Source of the DNA: Actinomadura sp. WMMA1423
GTDB taxonomy: Bacteria; Actinomycetota; Actinomycetes; Streptosporangiales; Streptosporangiaceae
Assembly (NCBI RefSeq): GCF_006547145.1
Contig: NZ_CP041244.1
Coordinates: 2,418,001-2,482,000, forward strand
Reading direction: 5' to 3'
Length of the DNA: 64,000 bases
The notes beneath the pieces were generated by a model, which was not told the DNA's origin, did no database searches, and was given only the letters and a program-made list of their open reading frames with translations. Below, piece by piece: positions 52,354-60,870 of the stretch. A program made the position numbers and the translations under genes. Positions within the stretch are counted from its first letter, which is position 1; every line of letters starts with the position of its first letter.

Positions 52354-54720
52354 TCAGGAGTTGCGCTGGCCGGCGTCGTCGGAGCCGCGGCGGGTACGGC
52401 GGCGGCGCGGGCCACCGCGCCCGTCGTCGCGCCGCTCCCGGCGCTCGCCGGAGTCGCCGTCGCCCTCGCCGGACGCGGCCGGGGCCTCCTCGCCCGCGCC
52501 CCCCTCGGCGCGCTCGGCCTTGTCGGCGTTCTCCCGCTCGACCACCTCGACCGGCACCAGCGACAGCTTGCCGCGCTGGTCGATCTCGGTGACCTCGACC
52601 TGGATCTTCTCGCCGACGCCCATGACGTCCTCGACGTTCTCGATCCGGGCGCCGCCGTGCAGCTTGCGGATCTGCGAGACGTGGAGCAGGCCGTCCTTGC
52701 CGGGCAGCAGCGACACGAACGCGCCGAACGTCGTGGTCTTGACCACGGTCCCGAGGAACCGCTCGCCGACCTCCGGCATGTGCGGGTTGGCGATCGAGTT
52801 GATCGCCTGCCGCGCGGCCTCGGCGGACGGCCCGTCGGTGGCGCCGACGTAGATGGTGCCGTCGTCCTCGATCGTGATGTCGGCGCCGGTGTCGTCCTGG
52901 ATCGAGTTGATCATCTTGCCCTTGGGGCCGATGACCTCGCCGATCTTGTCGACCGGGACCTTGATCGTGATGATCCGCGGCGCGTTCGGGCTCATCTCGG
53001 CGGGCGCCTCGATGGCCTCCTGCATCACGTCCAGGATCGCCAGGCGGGCGCCCTTGGCCTGCTTCAGCGCGGCGGCCAGCACCGAGGCCGGGATGCCGTC
53101 GAGCTTGGTGTCGAGCTGCAGCGCCGTGATCAGGTCACGGGTGCCGGCGACCTTGAAGTCCATGTCGCCGAACGCGTCCTCGGCGCCGAGGATGTCGGTC
53201 AGCGTGACGTACTCGTCGCCCTCGTTGATCAGGCCCATCGCGATGCCCGCCACCATCTGCCGGAGCGGGACGCCCGCGTCCAGCAGCGACATGGTGGACG
53301 CGCACACCGAGCCCATCGAGGTGGAGCCGTTGGAGCCGAGCGCCTCCGACACCTGCCGGATCGCGTACGGGAACTCCTCGCGCGAGGGCAGCACCGGGAT
53401 CAGGGCGCGCTCGGCGAGGGCGCCGTGGCCGATCTCGCGGCGCTTCGGGGAGCCGACCCGCCCGGTCTCGCCGGTGGAGTACGGCGGGAAGTTGTAGTTG
53501 TGCATGTAGCGCTTGGTGCGCTCGGGGTTCAGCGTGTCGATCGTCTGCTCCATGCGGAGCATGTTCAGCGTCGTCACGCCGAGGATCTGCGTCTCGCCGC
53601 GCTCGAACAGCGCCGAGCCGTGCACGCGCGGGATGACGTGCGCCTCGGCGGTCAGCTGGCGGATGTCCTTCAGGCCGCGGCCGTCGATGCGCAGCCCGTC
53701 GCGGATGACCCGCTCGCGGACCAGCTTCTTGGTGACGGCGCGGTAGGCGGCGGAGATCTCCTTCTCGCGCCCCTCGAACTGCTCGGCGAGCTTCTCGGCG
53801 GCGGCCGCCTTGATCTCGTCGAGCCGGGCCTCGCGCTCCTGCTTGCCGGCGATGGTCAGCGCCTGGGACAGGTCCCCGCTGACGGCGTCGGTGACGGCGG
53901 CGAGGACGTCGTCCTGGTAGTCCAGGAAGATCGGGTACTCGGCGGTCTCCTTCGCGGCGACGGCCGCGAGGTCGCTCTGCGCCTTGCACAGCACCTTGAT
54001 GAACGGCTTGGCCGCCTCGAGGCCCTCGGCGACGGTCTCCTCGGTCGGCGCGGTCGCGCCCTCGCCGACGAGCCGGATGGTGTCGCGGGTGGACTCCGCC
54101 TCCACCATCATGATCGCGACGTCGCCGTCGGGCAGCACCCGGCCGGCGACGACCATGTCGAACGTCGCGCGCTCCAGCTCGGGGTGGGTGGGGAAGCCGA
54201 CCCACTGGCCGTCGATCAGCGCGACGCGCACGCCGCCGATCGGGCCGGAGAACGGCAGCCCGGCCAGCTGCGTGGACATCGAGGCGGCGTTGATCGCCAC
54301 GACGTCGTACAGGTGGTCGGGGTGCAGCGCCATGATCGTCTCGACGACCTGGATCTCGTTGCGCAGGCCCTTGGTGAACGACGGGCGCAGCGGCCGGTCG
54401 ATCAGCCGGCAGGTCAGGATCGCGTCCTCGGACGGGCGGCCCTCACGGCGGAAGAACGAGCCGGGGATGCGCCCGGCCGCGTACATCCGCTCCTCGACGT
54501 CCACCGTCAGAGGGAAGAAGTCCAGGTTCTCCTTGGGCTTCTTGGACGCGGTGGTCGCCGAGAGGACCATCGTCTCGTCGTCGAGGTAGGCGACGGCGGA
54601 GCCGGCCGCCTGCCGGGCCAGCCGGCCGGCCTCGAAGCGGATGGTGCGGGTGCCGAACGTGCCGTTGTCGATCACGGCTTCGGTGCTCTGCGCACCGTCG
54701 ATGCGCACGGCTTCTGTCAC
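52354..54720 (-). CDS. pnp: polyribonucleotide nucleotidyltransferase (PNPase)
   Basis: This 788-residue exoribonuclease has two RNase PH domains (about 15-240 and 330-560), a KH domain (about 590-650) and an S1 domain (about 660-735). A Glu/Gly/Arg-rich tail ending in [11 protein letters not shown] follows, typical of actinobacterial PNPases. It degrades RNA 3'-5' with phosphate and can make tails in reverse. GTG 54720 has GGAGG six bases upstream and is preferred to ATG 54741. It lies behind rpsO, as is conserved. Confidence 0.96.
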   Translation of the reverse strand: MTEAVRIDGAQSTEAVIDNGTFGTRTIRFEAGRLARQAAGSAVAYLDDETMVLSATTASKKPKENLDFFPLTVDVEERMYAAGRIPGSFFRREGRPSEDAILTCRLIDRPLRPSFTKGLRNEIQVVETIMALHPDHLYDVVAINAASMSTQLAGLPFSGPIGGVRVALIDGQWVGFPTHPELERATFDMVVAGRVLPDGDVAIMMVEAESTRDTIRLVGEGATAPTEETVAEGLEAAKPFIKVLCKAQSDLAAVAAKETAEYPIFLDYQDDVLAAVTDAVSGDLSQALTIAGKQEREARLDEIKAAAAEKLAEQFEGREKEISAAYRAVTKKLVRERVIRDGLRIDGRGLKDIRQLTAEAHVIPRVHGSALFERGETQILGVTTLNMLRMEQTIDTLNPERTKRYMHNYNFPPYSTGETGRVGSPKRREIGHGALAERALIPVLPSREEFPYAIRQVSEALGSNGSTSMGSVCASTMSLLDAGVPLRQMVAGIAMGLINEGDEYVTLTDILGAEDAFGDMDFKVAGTRDLITALQLDTKLDGIPASVLAAALKQAKGARLAILDVMQEAIEAPAEMSPNAPRIITIKVPVDKIGEVIGPKGKMINSIQDDTGADITIEDDGTIYVGATDGPSAEAARQAINSIANPHMPEVGERFLGTVVKTTTFGAFVSLLPGKDGLLHVSQIRKLHGGARIENVEDVMGVGEKIQVEVTEIDQRGKLSLVPVEVVERENADKAERAEGGAGEEAPAASGEGDGDSGERRERRDDGRGGPRRRRTRRGSDDAGQRNS

Positions 54721-54937
54721 GGGAAACCTCCAGGGTTCCATGTCGGTCCTCGCGGCCGTTTCCCGTTGGCTGTCACGCTGCCGGTCTTCGATCGAAGCAC
54801 CCGGATCGAGAGCGCCGCCGACGCGGCGGCACGGATCCGGAAGCCACTACCGAGGACCGGCCCGCACCAGCGGTGTCCGCGAGGCTTGTCTGAAGTTTGG
54901 GCGGCCGGGGCCGGGCGGGCCCGCCGGCCATATGAGG

Positions 54938-54966
54938 GAGGGAGCGGCCCGGCGGGCCACTCCCTC
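54938..54966 (-). terminator. hairpin between rpsO and pnp
   Basis: A 14-bp stem with one mismatch (GAGGGAGCGGCCCG with 54953-54966) closes on a single-base loop 6 bp after the rpsO stop. In other bacteria an rpsO-pnp structure of this kind attenuates or is processed. A separate 200-bp leader precedes pnp. Confidence 0.65.
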
Positions 54967-54972
54967 ACCGTG

Positions 54973-55242
54973 CTAGCGGCGCAGCCCGAGTCGCTCGATC
55001 AGCTGCCGGTAGCGGTTGATGTCCTTGTTCGAGAGGTACTTCAGGAGCCGGCGACGACGTCCGACCAGCAGCAGCAGACCGCGGCGGCTGTGGTGGTCGT
55101 GCTTGTGCTCCTTCAGGTGCTCGGTCAGATCGTTGATGCGGCGCGTCAGCAGCGCGACCTGGACCTCCGGGGATCCGGTGTCACCCTCAGTGGTCGCGTA
55201 CTCGGCGATGATCTGGTTCTTGGTGGCGGTGTCGAGCGACAC
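54973..55242 (-). CDS. rpsO: 30S ribosomal protein S15
   Basis: This 89-residue protein is a standard S15. [36 protein letters not shown] and [21 protein letters not shown] are its 16S rRNA-binding landmarks. GTG 55242 has GAAGGAG upstream. It is followed by pnp. Confidence 0.97.
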   Translation of the reverse strand: MSLDTATKNQIIAEYATTEGDTGSPEVQVALLTRRINDLTEHLKEHKHDHHSRRGLLLLVGRRRRLLKYLSNKDINRYRQLIERLGLRR

Positions 55243-55460
55243 GTGGCTCCTTCGATGGATTCGTCACCCGCAGATCCAGGCCCGGTGGGCGCACGGGTCC
55301 GCATGGTGCGTGTTAAGAGGGTGGCGGGCCGCATGAGGGTGCAGCCAGCCGCGCCGGGGCCCTTCCCGGCGACTCTTCACCGTACCATGTCGTGTTAACG
55401 GCAAGACCGGACCGAAGTGCTCGCCTGGCGGCTCGCACCTCGACCGTTCTTGGGCGAGTG

Positions 55461-55650
55461 CGGCCTCGCTTCGCGAGCTTCCCAGTGGGGCTCGCCTTCG
55501 GCTTCGCCCCACCGGTCAGGTCGCGCACTCGCGCGCCGGCTGAGGTCCTCTCGGGTCAGCGTCGTCCCACCGGTCAGGTCGCGCCCTCGCGCGCCGGCTG
55601 AGGTCCTCTCGGGTCAGCGTCGCCCCACCGGTCAGGTCGCGCGCGCTCGC
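55461..55650. repeat. 58-bp tandem repeat with CGGCCTCGCTTCGC element
   Basis: Two almost identical 58-bp units start at 55508 and 55566 (CCCACCGGTCAGGTCGCGC...). A third partial copy starts at 55624. Just upstream is CGGCCTCGCTTCGC (55461-55474), also found in the 1.1-1.3 kb repeats. A hairpin GTGGGGC...GCCCCAC spans 55485-55512. The array lies between rpsO (-) and the ribF stop, in a 456-bp gap without a gene. The part nearest rpsO (55243-55400) should hold the rpsO promoter. Confidence 0.85.
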
Positions 55651-55698
55651 GTGACCGTCGAGCTTTCCTTGCAGCGAGGCGGGGCGCTTGGGACAGGG

Positions 55699-56643
55699 TC
55701 AGGACGTGATCTCCCTGGCCCTCGCCACGTCCCGGTGCATCTCCTCGATCAGGGCCTCTATCGAGTCGAACTTCAACGTGTCCCGGATGCGGGCGGTGAA
55801 GTCGACGGCCATGTGCTCGCCGTAGAGGTCCAGGTCGTCGCGGTCCAGGGCGTAGGCCTCGACGGTGCGCTCGCCCGCGCCCTCGAAGGTGGGGTTCGTC
55901 CCGATGGAGATCGCGGCCGGCCAGCGGAAGCCGGGGTAGCGGTCGGAGTCGCACACCAGCCAGCCGCCGTAGACGCCGTCCGCCGGGATCGCGGTGTGCG
56001 GCAGCGTCTCCAGGTTCGCCGTGGGGAACCCGAGAGCGCGGCCCCTCTGGTGGCCCCGGACGACGACGCCCTCGACGCGGTGCGGGCGGCCGAGCGCGTG
56101 CGCGGCGGCCTCGACGTCGCCCGCGTCGAGCCGTCCCCTGATGTAGGTGGAGGAGATCGTGTCGCCGTCGGCCACGAGCGGCATGCCCTCGGCCGTGAAG
56201 TCGTACTTCTCGCCGAGCTCCCGCAGCAGCGCCACGTCGCCCTTGGCCTTGTGCCCGAACCGGAAGTCCTCGCCGACGATCACATGGGCGGCGTGCAGCC
56301 GGTCGACCAGCACCGACTGGACGAACTCGTCCGGCGCCACCTTCGACAGCTCCAGCGTGAAGGGCACGACCACGACCGCGTCGGTGCCGAGGCCCTCCAG
56401 CAGCTCGATGCGGCGCCTGGTGGTGGCGAGCAGCGGCGGGTGCGTGCCGGGCCGGACGACCTCGTCCGGGTGCGGGTCGAACGTGATCACCACAGAGCGC
56501 AGCCCGCGGCGGCGCGCCTCCTCGGCGGCGGCCCCCACGATCCTCTGGTGGCCGCGGTGCACGCCGTCGAACACCCCGATCGTGATCACCGAACGGCCCC
56601 AGTCTGCGGGAACCTCGTCGAGGCCATTCCAGCGCCGCACCAT
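55699..56643 (-). CDS. ribF: bifunctional riboflavin kinase/FAD synthetase
   Basis: This 314-residue enzyme makes FMN and then FAD. The N-terminal adenylyltransferase has GVFDGVHRGHQ (23-33, HxGH). GEDFRFGHKAKG and SSTYIR follow. The C-terminal flavokinase has GHQRGRALGFPTANL (about 196-210). The ATG at 56643 gives the normal N-terminus. The gene is separated from truB by a haemolysin III gene. Confidence 0.95.
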   Translation of the reverse strand: MVRRWNGLDEVPADWGRSVITIGVFDGVHRGHQRIVGAAAEEARRRGLRSVVITFDPHPDEVVRPGTHPPLLATTRRRIELLEGLGTDAVVVVPFTLELSKVAPDEFVQSVLVDRLHAAHVIVGEDFRFGHKAKGDVALLRELGEKYDFTAEGMPLVADGDTISSTYIRGRLDAGDVEAAAHALGRPHRVEGVVVRGHQRGRALGFPTANLETLPHTAIPADGVYGGWLVCDSDRYPGFRWPAAISIGTNPTFEGAGERTVEAYALDRDDLDLYGEHMAVDFTARIRDTLKFDSIEALIEEMHRDVARAREITS

Positions 56644-56774
56644 GCTCTCCCTGCGTAGGACGTTCCTGTCCGGTACTCCTGCCGTCCTCAAGAGTGCCAT
56701 GCGGGCACGGCGCCGGTCGCACCCAGGGTGCGTGGTGTGCGGCACCCGGCCCGGGACGGGCCGGGTGGACGCGG

Positions 56775-57443
56775 TCAGCCGGACTGGTAGACGACGAGGG
56801 ACACCGCGATGTACTGCAGCACGTAGGCCGCCAGCGTGAAGGCGTGGAACACCTCGTGGAACCCGAACCAGTCCGGGAACGGGTCGGGGCGGCGCAGCCC
56901 GTACACCACTCCCCCGACGCTGTAGCAGATGCCCCCGATCGCGACCAGCAGGCAGGCGGCCAGGCCCGCCCCGGACAGGAACTGCGGCAGGAACAGCACC
57001 GCCACCCAGCCCAGCACGATGTAGAGGCTCACGTAGAGGAAGCGGGGGGCGCCGATCCAGGTCGTCCGGAAGACGACCCCGGCGATGGCCCCGGTCCACA
57101 CGATGACGAGGACGGCGAGGCGCACGCCGCCGTCCAGCGCCACGACCGCGAAGGGCGTGTACGTCCCCGCGATGATCAGATAGATGTTGGCGTGGTCGAA
57201 GCGGCGCAGCACCTCGATCAGCCGGTGCGACCGCTGCCGGTGGTACGTTCCCGAGATCCCGAACAGCATCCCCGATGTCGCCACGTACACCGCCGACGCC
57301 AGCCGCGCCTGCGGGCTCGGGCCGAGCGCCACCAGCACGAGCCCCGCGACGAGCACCGCCGGGAACGCGCCGAGGTGCAGCCAGCCGCGCAGCCGCGGCC
57401 GGGTTGGGGACGCCACCGGGGGGTGGTCTTTCACCGTGGTCAC
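56775..57443 (-). CDS. trhA: haemolysin III / TrhA-family seven-helix membrane protein
   Basis: This 222-residue PAQR-like protein has seven helices. The conserved polar residues are SGTYHR, RFDHANIYLIIAGTYTPF and FGFHEVFHAFTL. In other bacteria the family affects membrane energetics or lipid homeostasis; it is not a proven toxin. GTG 57443 has GAGGAGG six bases upstream. It sits alone between truB and ribF, with a TetR-type operator over its promoter. Confidence 0.9.
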   Translation of the reverse strand: MTTVKDHPPVASPTRPRLRGWLHLGAFPAVLVAGLVLVALGPSPQARLASAVYVATSGMLFGISGTYHRQRSHRLIEVLRRFDHANIYLIIAGTYTPFAVVALDGGVRLAVLVIVWTGAIAGVVFRTTWIGAPRFLYVSLYIVLGWVAVLFLPQFLSGAGLAACLLVAIGGICYSVGGVVYGLRRPDPFPDWFGFHEVFHAFTLAAYVLQYIAVSLVVYQSG

Positions 57444-57459
57444 GGAACACCTCCTCACA

Positions 57460-57494
57460 AACCTACGCACACGTAGGTTACGCGAGCGTAGGTT
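57460..57494. promoter_or_regulatory. TetR-type operator upstream of trhA
   Basis: A perfect 20-bp palindrome AACCTACG-CACA-CGTAGGTT (57460-57479) is followed by a further half-site CGTAGGTT at 57487-57494, 15 bp after the first. It begins 17 bp upstream of the start codon. No TetR gene is nearby. Confidence 0.75.
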
Positions 57495-57534
57495 GCCCGC
57501 GCATCCCCCTGCCCGGTGATGCTCGCCACGACCG

Positions 57535-58407
57535 TCAGGGGACGAACACGGCGAGCGGCTTGGCCACCGGGCCCCGCTCCTCGACGAGCGCGAGCAGCGT
57601 CCCGTCCGGGGCGAAGACGCCCACCGGGCCCGGCCCGAGGCCGGTGGCCGGCAGGCGCCCGCCGTGGGCAACCTTGCGGGCGTCGTCCTCCGACACGTCC
57701 CGGCGCGGGAAGACCGCCGCCACGGCCTCGGCCATGGGCAGGATCTCCAGTTTCTCGCCGAGCTGGTCGAGGGTGCGCGCCATGGACAGGTCGTAGGGCC
57801 CGACGCGGGTCCGGCGCAGCGCGGTCAGATGGCCGCCGCAGCCGAGCGAGGAGCCGAAGTCGCGGGCGAGCGCCCGGATGTAGGTCCCGGAGGAGCAGGA
57901 GACCGTGGCGTCCACGTCGACCAGGTCGCCGTGCCGCCGGACATCGGTGATCGTGAACTCGTCCACGGTCACCGGGCGGGCGGCGAGCGCCACGTCCTCG
58001 CCCTTGCGGGCCATCTTGTAGGCCCGCTCCCCGTTCACCTTGATCGCGCTGACCTGCGGCGGGACCTGCTGGATCGTCCCGGTCAGCTCCGCGACGCCGG
58101 CCCGCAGCGCCTCCTCGGTGACGGCCCCGGCCGGCGCGGTCGCGATGGTCTCGCCCTCCGCGTCGTCGGTGTTGGTCGACTCGCCCAGCCGGATCGTGGC
58201 GTCGTAGCCCTTGCGGGTCAGCGCGAGGTGCCCGAGCAGGCGGGTGGCCTTGCCGGTCCCGAGGACGAGCACGCCCGTCGCCATCGGGTCGAGCGTGCCC
58301 GCGTGCCCGACCCGCCGGGTCTTCGCCAGCCGCCGCATCCTCCCGACGACGTCATGCGACGTCCACCCGGCGGGCTTGTCCACGATGACGAGTCCCGAGT
58401 TGTCCAC
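57535..58407 (-). CDS. truB: tRNA pseudouridine-55 synthase
   Basis: This 290-residue enzyme isomerises U55 of tRNA. KPAGWTSHDVVGRMR starts the fold, GHAGTLDPMATGVL holds catalytic Asp40, and SCSSGTYIRALARD and GGHLTALRRTRVG are conserved. GTG 58407 is the only start matching the family N-terminus. It lies 44 bp after the DHH gene in the infB-rbfA cluster. Confidence 0.96.
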   Translation of the reverse strand: MDNSGLVIVDKPAGWTSHDVVGRMRRLAKTRRVGHAGTLDPMATGVLVLGTGKATRLLGHLALTRKGYDATIRLGESTNTDDAEGETIATAPAGAVTEEALRAGVAELTGTIQQVPPQVSAIKVNGERAYKMARKGEDVALAARPVTVDEFTITDVRRHGDLVDVDATVSCSSGTYIRALARDFGSSLGCGGHLTALRRTRVGPYDLSMARTLDQLGEKLEILPMAEAVAAVFPRRDVSEDDARKVAHGGRLPATGLGPGPVGVFAPDGTLLALVEERGPVAKPLAVFVP

Positions 58408-58451
58408 GCGCGCTCCGCTTCCAGTCGTCGGCCTGCCGTTCGCCGGCCTGT

Positions 58452-59741
58452 TCAGTCGTCGGTCTCCACGCCGCCGGGGACGCGCAGCGCGGCGCGCAGC
58501 CGGTCGATGATCCAGGCGGGTTCCCCGCCCATGGTGAAGGCGGCGGCGGTGCGGTGCCCGCCCCCGCCGAGTTCGACGCAGGCGCGGCCCACGTCGACCG
58601 AGCCCTTGGAGCGGGTGGACACGTACCACTCGCCCCGGTCGTTCTCCTTGCACACGACCGCGACCTCGGCCTCGTCGGTGCGCCTGAGCTGGTCGATGAC
58701 CCCTTCGAGCTGGTCGTAGGGCACATCGCGGGCGTCGCGGTCCGACCGCGTGACCGTCGTCCACACCAGGCCGAGGCCGCCGGCGGCGTCCCGCTCCAGC
58801 CGGGCCCGGGAGAGCGCGCTCGCGAGGACCTGCAGGTAGCCGAACGGGGCCCGGTCCCACAACTCCCGGCTGACCGTTTCCGGCCGGACGCCCGCGGTCA
58901 GCAGCCGTCCCGCCAGGTCGTGGACCTCGGGGGTGGTGCAGGGGTACTTGAACGATCCGGTGTCGCTGGCCAGGCCCGCGTACAGGCCCTGGGCGATGTC
59001 GCGGTCGAGCGGCACGCCGAGCCTGCGGATCAGCTCCTCGACCAGCACCGCCGTGGCGGCGGCGGCCGGGTCGACCAGCCGCACGCCGCCGAAGCCCGTG
59101 TTGGACGCGTGGTGGTCGATGACGATCAGGGCGCCGGCGCGGTCGGCGGTGGCGGCGAGCGAGCCGAGCCGGGCCCGGCCCGCCGCGTCCAGCGAGATCA
59201 TCAGTTCCGGGGCGCGCGGCACCCGGGCCGGCTCGACCAGCAGCTCCTGGCCCGGCAGGAACCGCAGGATCGCCGGGACGCCGAACGGCTCGCCGAACGA
59301 GGCCAGGCAGCGCTTGCCGCACGCCCGCAGCGCCCGCCCGAGCGCCAGCATCGAACCGAGCGCGTCGCCGTCGGGCGACACGTGGCAGGCGAGGCAGATC
59401 TCGTCCGTGCGGCGGATCAGCTCGACCGCGCGGTCCCAGTCGAGCTCCGCGGGCGGCGGCCCACCCGGCTCGGCCGACGGACCGGGCCGGGACGCCGGAG
59501 GCTGCGCGGGCGGCACGCCGACCTCGAAGGCGGTGCCGGGCGTGGCCGCGGGCGGCACGCCGGGCTCGGACATCGCGGATCCGTACATCGCCCCGGGCCG
59601 CAAAAGCGGACCCGGGTCGGTGAGCCCACCGGGCCCGGGCGGCGTGGCCGTCCGGGCGGGCGCGCCCCATCCCGGCCGTGCGCCCGGCTCGGGCAGGCCG
59701 CCCGGCTCGGCGTGGGTCGCGGTCTCGGCCGGGTCGTTCAC
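58452..59741 (-). CDS. nrnA: DHH/DHHA1 phosphoesterase (NrnA-type oligoribonuclease) with proline-rich extension
   Basis: This 429-residue protein has the DHH motif at 209-211 (VIDHHASN) and His120/Asp124/Asp126 in CHVSPDGDALGS as Mn2+ ligands. GGGGH near the C-terminus lies in the DHHA1 domain. The family degrades nano-RNA, pAp or cyclic dinucleotide products. Residues 1-98 form a Pro/Gly-rich, low-complexity extension beyond the usual family length. GTG 59741 overlaps the rbfA stop (GTGA), but internal ATGs at about 52 and 57 could be the true start. Confidence 0.9.
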   Translation of the reverse strand: MNDPAETATHAEPGGLPEPGARPGWGAPARTATPPGPGGLTDPGPLLRPGAMYGSAMSEPGVPPAATPGTAFEVGVPPAQPPASRPGPSAEPGGPPPAELDWDRAVELIRRTDEICLACHVSPDGDALGSMLALGRALRACGKRCLASFGEPFGVPAILRFLPGQELLVEPARVPRAPELMISLDAAGRARLGSLAATADRAGALIVIDHHASNTGFGGVRLVDPAAAATAVLVEELIRRLGVPLDRDIAQGLYAGLASDTGSFKYPCTTPEVHDLAGRLLTAGVRPETVSRELWDRAPFGYLQVLASALSRARLERDAAGGLGLVWTTVTRSDRDARDVPYDQLEGVIDQLRRTDEAEVAVVCKENDRGEWYVSTRSKGSVDVGRACVELGGGGHRTAAAFTMGGEPAWIIDRLRAALRVPGGVETDD

Positions 59742-60259
59742 GACGACGGGCGTCCGGAACGGCCGTCCTCACCGTCCCCCGCGGCGTCGTGCCCTTCGGG
59801 GCCGGGTTCGTCCTCGTCGAGGTCGTCCTCGTCGTCGCCGGAGCCGGGCTCGCGGTAGGGGTTCGCGTCGCCCGCCGGGGACGCGCCCTGCGCGGCCCGT
59901 GCCACCTCGGCGTCCCGGGCGCGGGCCTGGGCCAGCAGGTCGTCGATGTGCGCCGCGTTCTCCATCAGGGAGTCCATGACGAAGGTGATGCTGGGCGTGT
60001 GGCGGACGCCCGTCTTCCTGCCCACCTCCGACCGGATGACGCCCTTGGCGCTCTCCAGCGCGGCGGCCGTCTCGGCGCGCTCGCCATCCGACCCGTACAC
60101 CGTGTAGTACACGGTGGCGTCGCGCAGGTCGTTGGTGATGCGGGTGTCCGTCACGGTCACGAAGCCGAGCCGCGGATCCTTGATCCGCCTCTCCAGCATC
60201 TCGGCGACGATCTGCTGGATGCGGTCGGCGAGCTTGCGCGCCCGAGCTGCGTCCACCAT
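59738..60259 (-). CDS. rbfA: 30S ribosome-binding factor A
   Basis: This 173-residue protein has the RbfA KH-like domain in its first 115 residues (ADRIQQIVAEMLERRIKDPRLGFVTVTDTRIT; shown as ADRIQQIVAEML and KDPRLGFVTVTD). An acidic, disordered tail (about 130-173; DDEDDLDEDE) follows. It assists late 16S maturation and cold adaptation. It is coupled to the downstream DHH gene by a GTGA overlap. Confidence 0.95.
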   Translation of the reverse strand: MVDAARARKLADRIQQIVAEMLERRIKDPRLGFVTVTDTRITNDLRDATVYYTVYGSDGERAETAAALESAKGVIRSEVGRKTGVRHTPSITFVMDSLMENAAHIDDLLAQARARDAEVARAAQGASPAGDANPYREPGSGDDEDDLDEDEPGPEGHDAAGDGEDGRSGRPSS

Positions 60260-60345
60260 GATCGCACTCCCTTTCTATGGTCTGAGCGGGAAGGTCGGTC
60301 CCCGCTCCTTCATTGTGAGGCGGCGCCCGCCTGCGCGCCCGGCCG

Positions 60346-60663
60346 TCAGTCCTCGCTGCTGAACAGCCGCTGACGGGCGGACAGCAGTTCGATCTCCGGC
60401 CGTCCGGCCACGAGCCGCTCGCACTGGTCGAGGACCTCGGTGCAGTTCGACGCCGTGCCCGACACCACCGCCACCCCTATCTCCGCCCTGCGGTGCAGGT
60501 CGTGGTCGCCGGTCTCGGCGACGGCCACCGCCGGGAAGCGCTTGTGCACCTCGGCGATGACGGGACGCAGGACGGACCGCTTCTGCTTCAGCGAGCGGAC
60601 GTCTCCCAGCAGCAGGTCGAGCGTCAGCGCACCCACGTACACCTGGTCGATCACCTCGGTCAT
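60346..60663 (-). CDS. DUF503-family protein
   Basis: This 105-residue protein matches DUF503/YlxP: VGALTLDLLLGDVRSLKQKRSVLRPVI (split as VGALTLDLLLGDV and RSLKQKRSVLRPVI) and FPAVAVAETGDHDLHRRAEIG. The family always lies between infB and rbfA and is thought to help ribosome maturation. Start is uncertain: 60663 and 60687 are both ATG without a clear ribosome site, and GTG near 60642 is possible. Confidence 0.9.
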   Translation of the reverse strand: MTEVIDQVYVGALTLDLLLGDVRSLKQKRSVLRPVIAEVHKRFPAVAVAETGDHDLHRRAEIGVAVVSGTASNCTEVLDQCERLVAGRPEIELLSARQRLFSSED

Positions 60664-60828
60664 CAGAGTTGGAACGACGGAGGTCATCCGCCGTGTTCCC
60701 AGCCAATCCCGGCGAACCAGAAAGGCTGGACATGACTGACGCCAGGCTAGAAGATCCGCCTGGCGCCCTGTCACCCGATTTAACGATCATGTCGTCGGCG
60801 TGCCCTGACGGGCCGCCGGGCCGGCCGC

Positions 60829-60856
60829 CCGCGCGGCCCCTCGCGGGGCCGCGCGG
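60829..60856 (-). terminator. hairpin after infB
   Basis: A perfect 12-bp stem CCGCGCGGCCCC/GGGGCCGCGCGG with a TCGC loop lies 14 bp past the infB stop. It could lower read-through into DUF503-rbfA. Confidence 0.7.
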
Positions 60857-60870
60857 ACCTGCCGTCCGCC

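Noticed and set aside
50803-55398. 1531-residue plus-strand open frame
   Set aside because: It is antisense to azoR, M16, pnp and rpsO and shows only composition-driven sequence without domains.
55508-55650. possible CRISPR array or transposon end
   Set aside because: The 58-bp units are adjacent to each other with no spacers, transposase or terminal inverted repeats.
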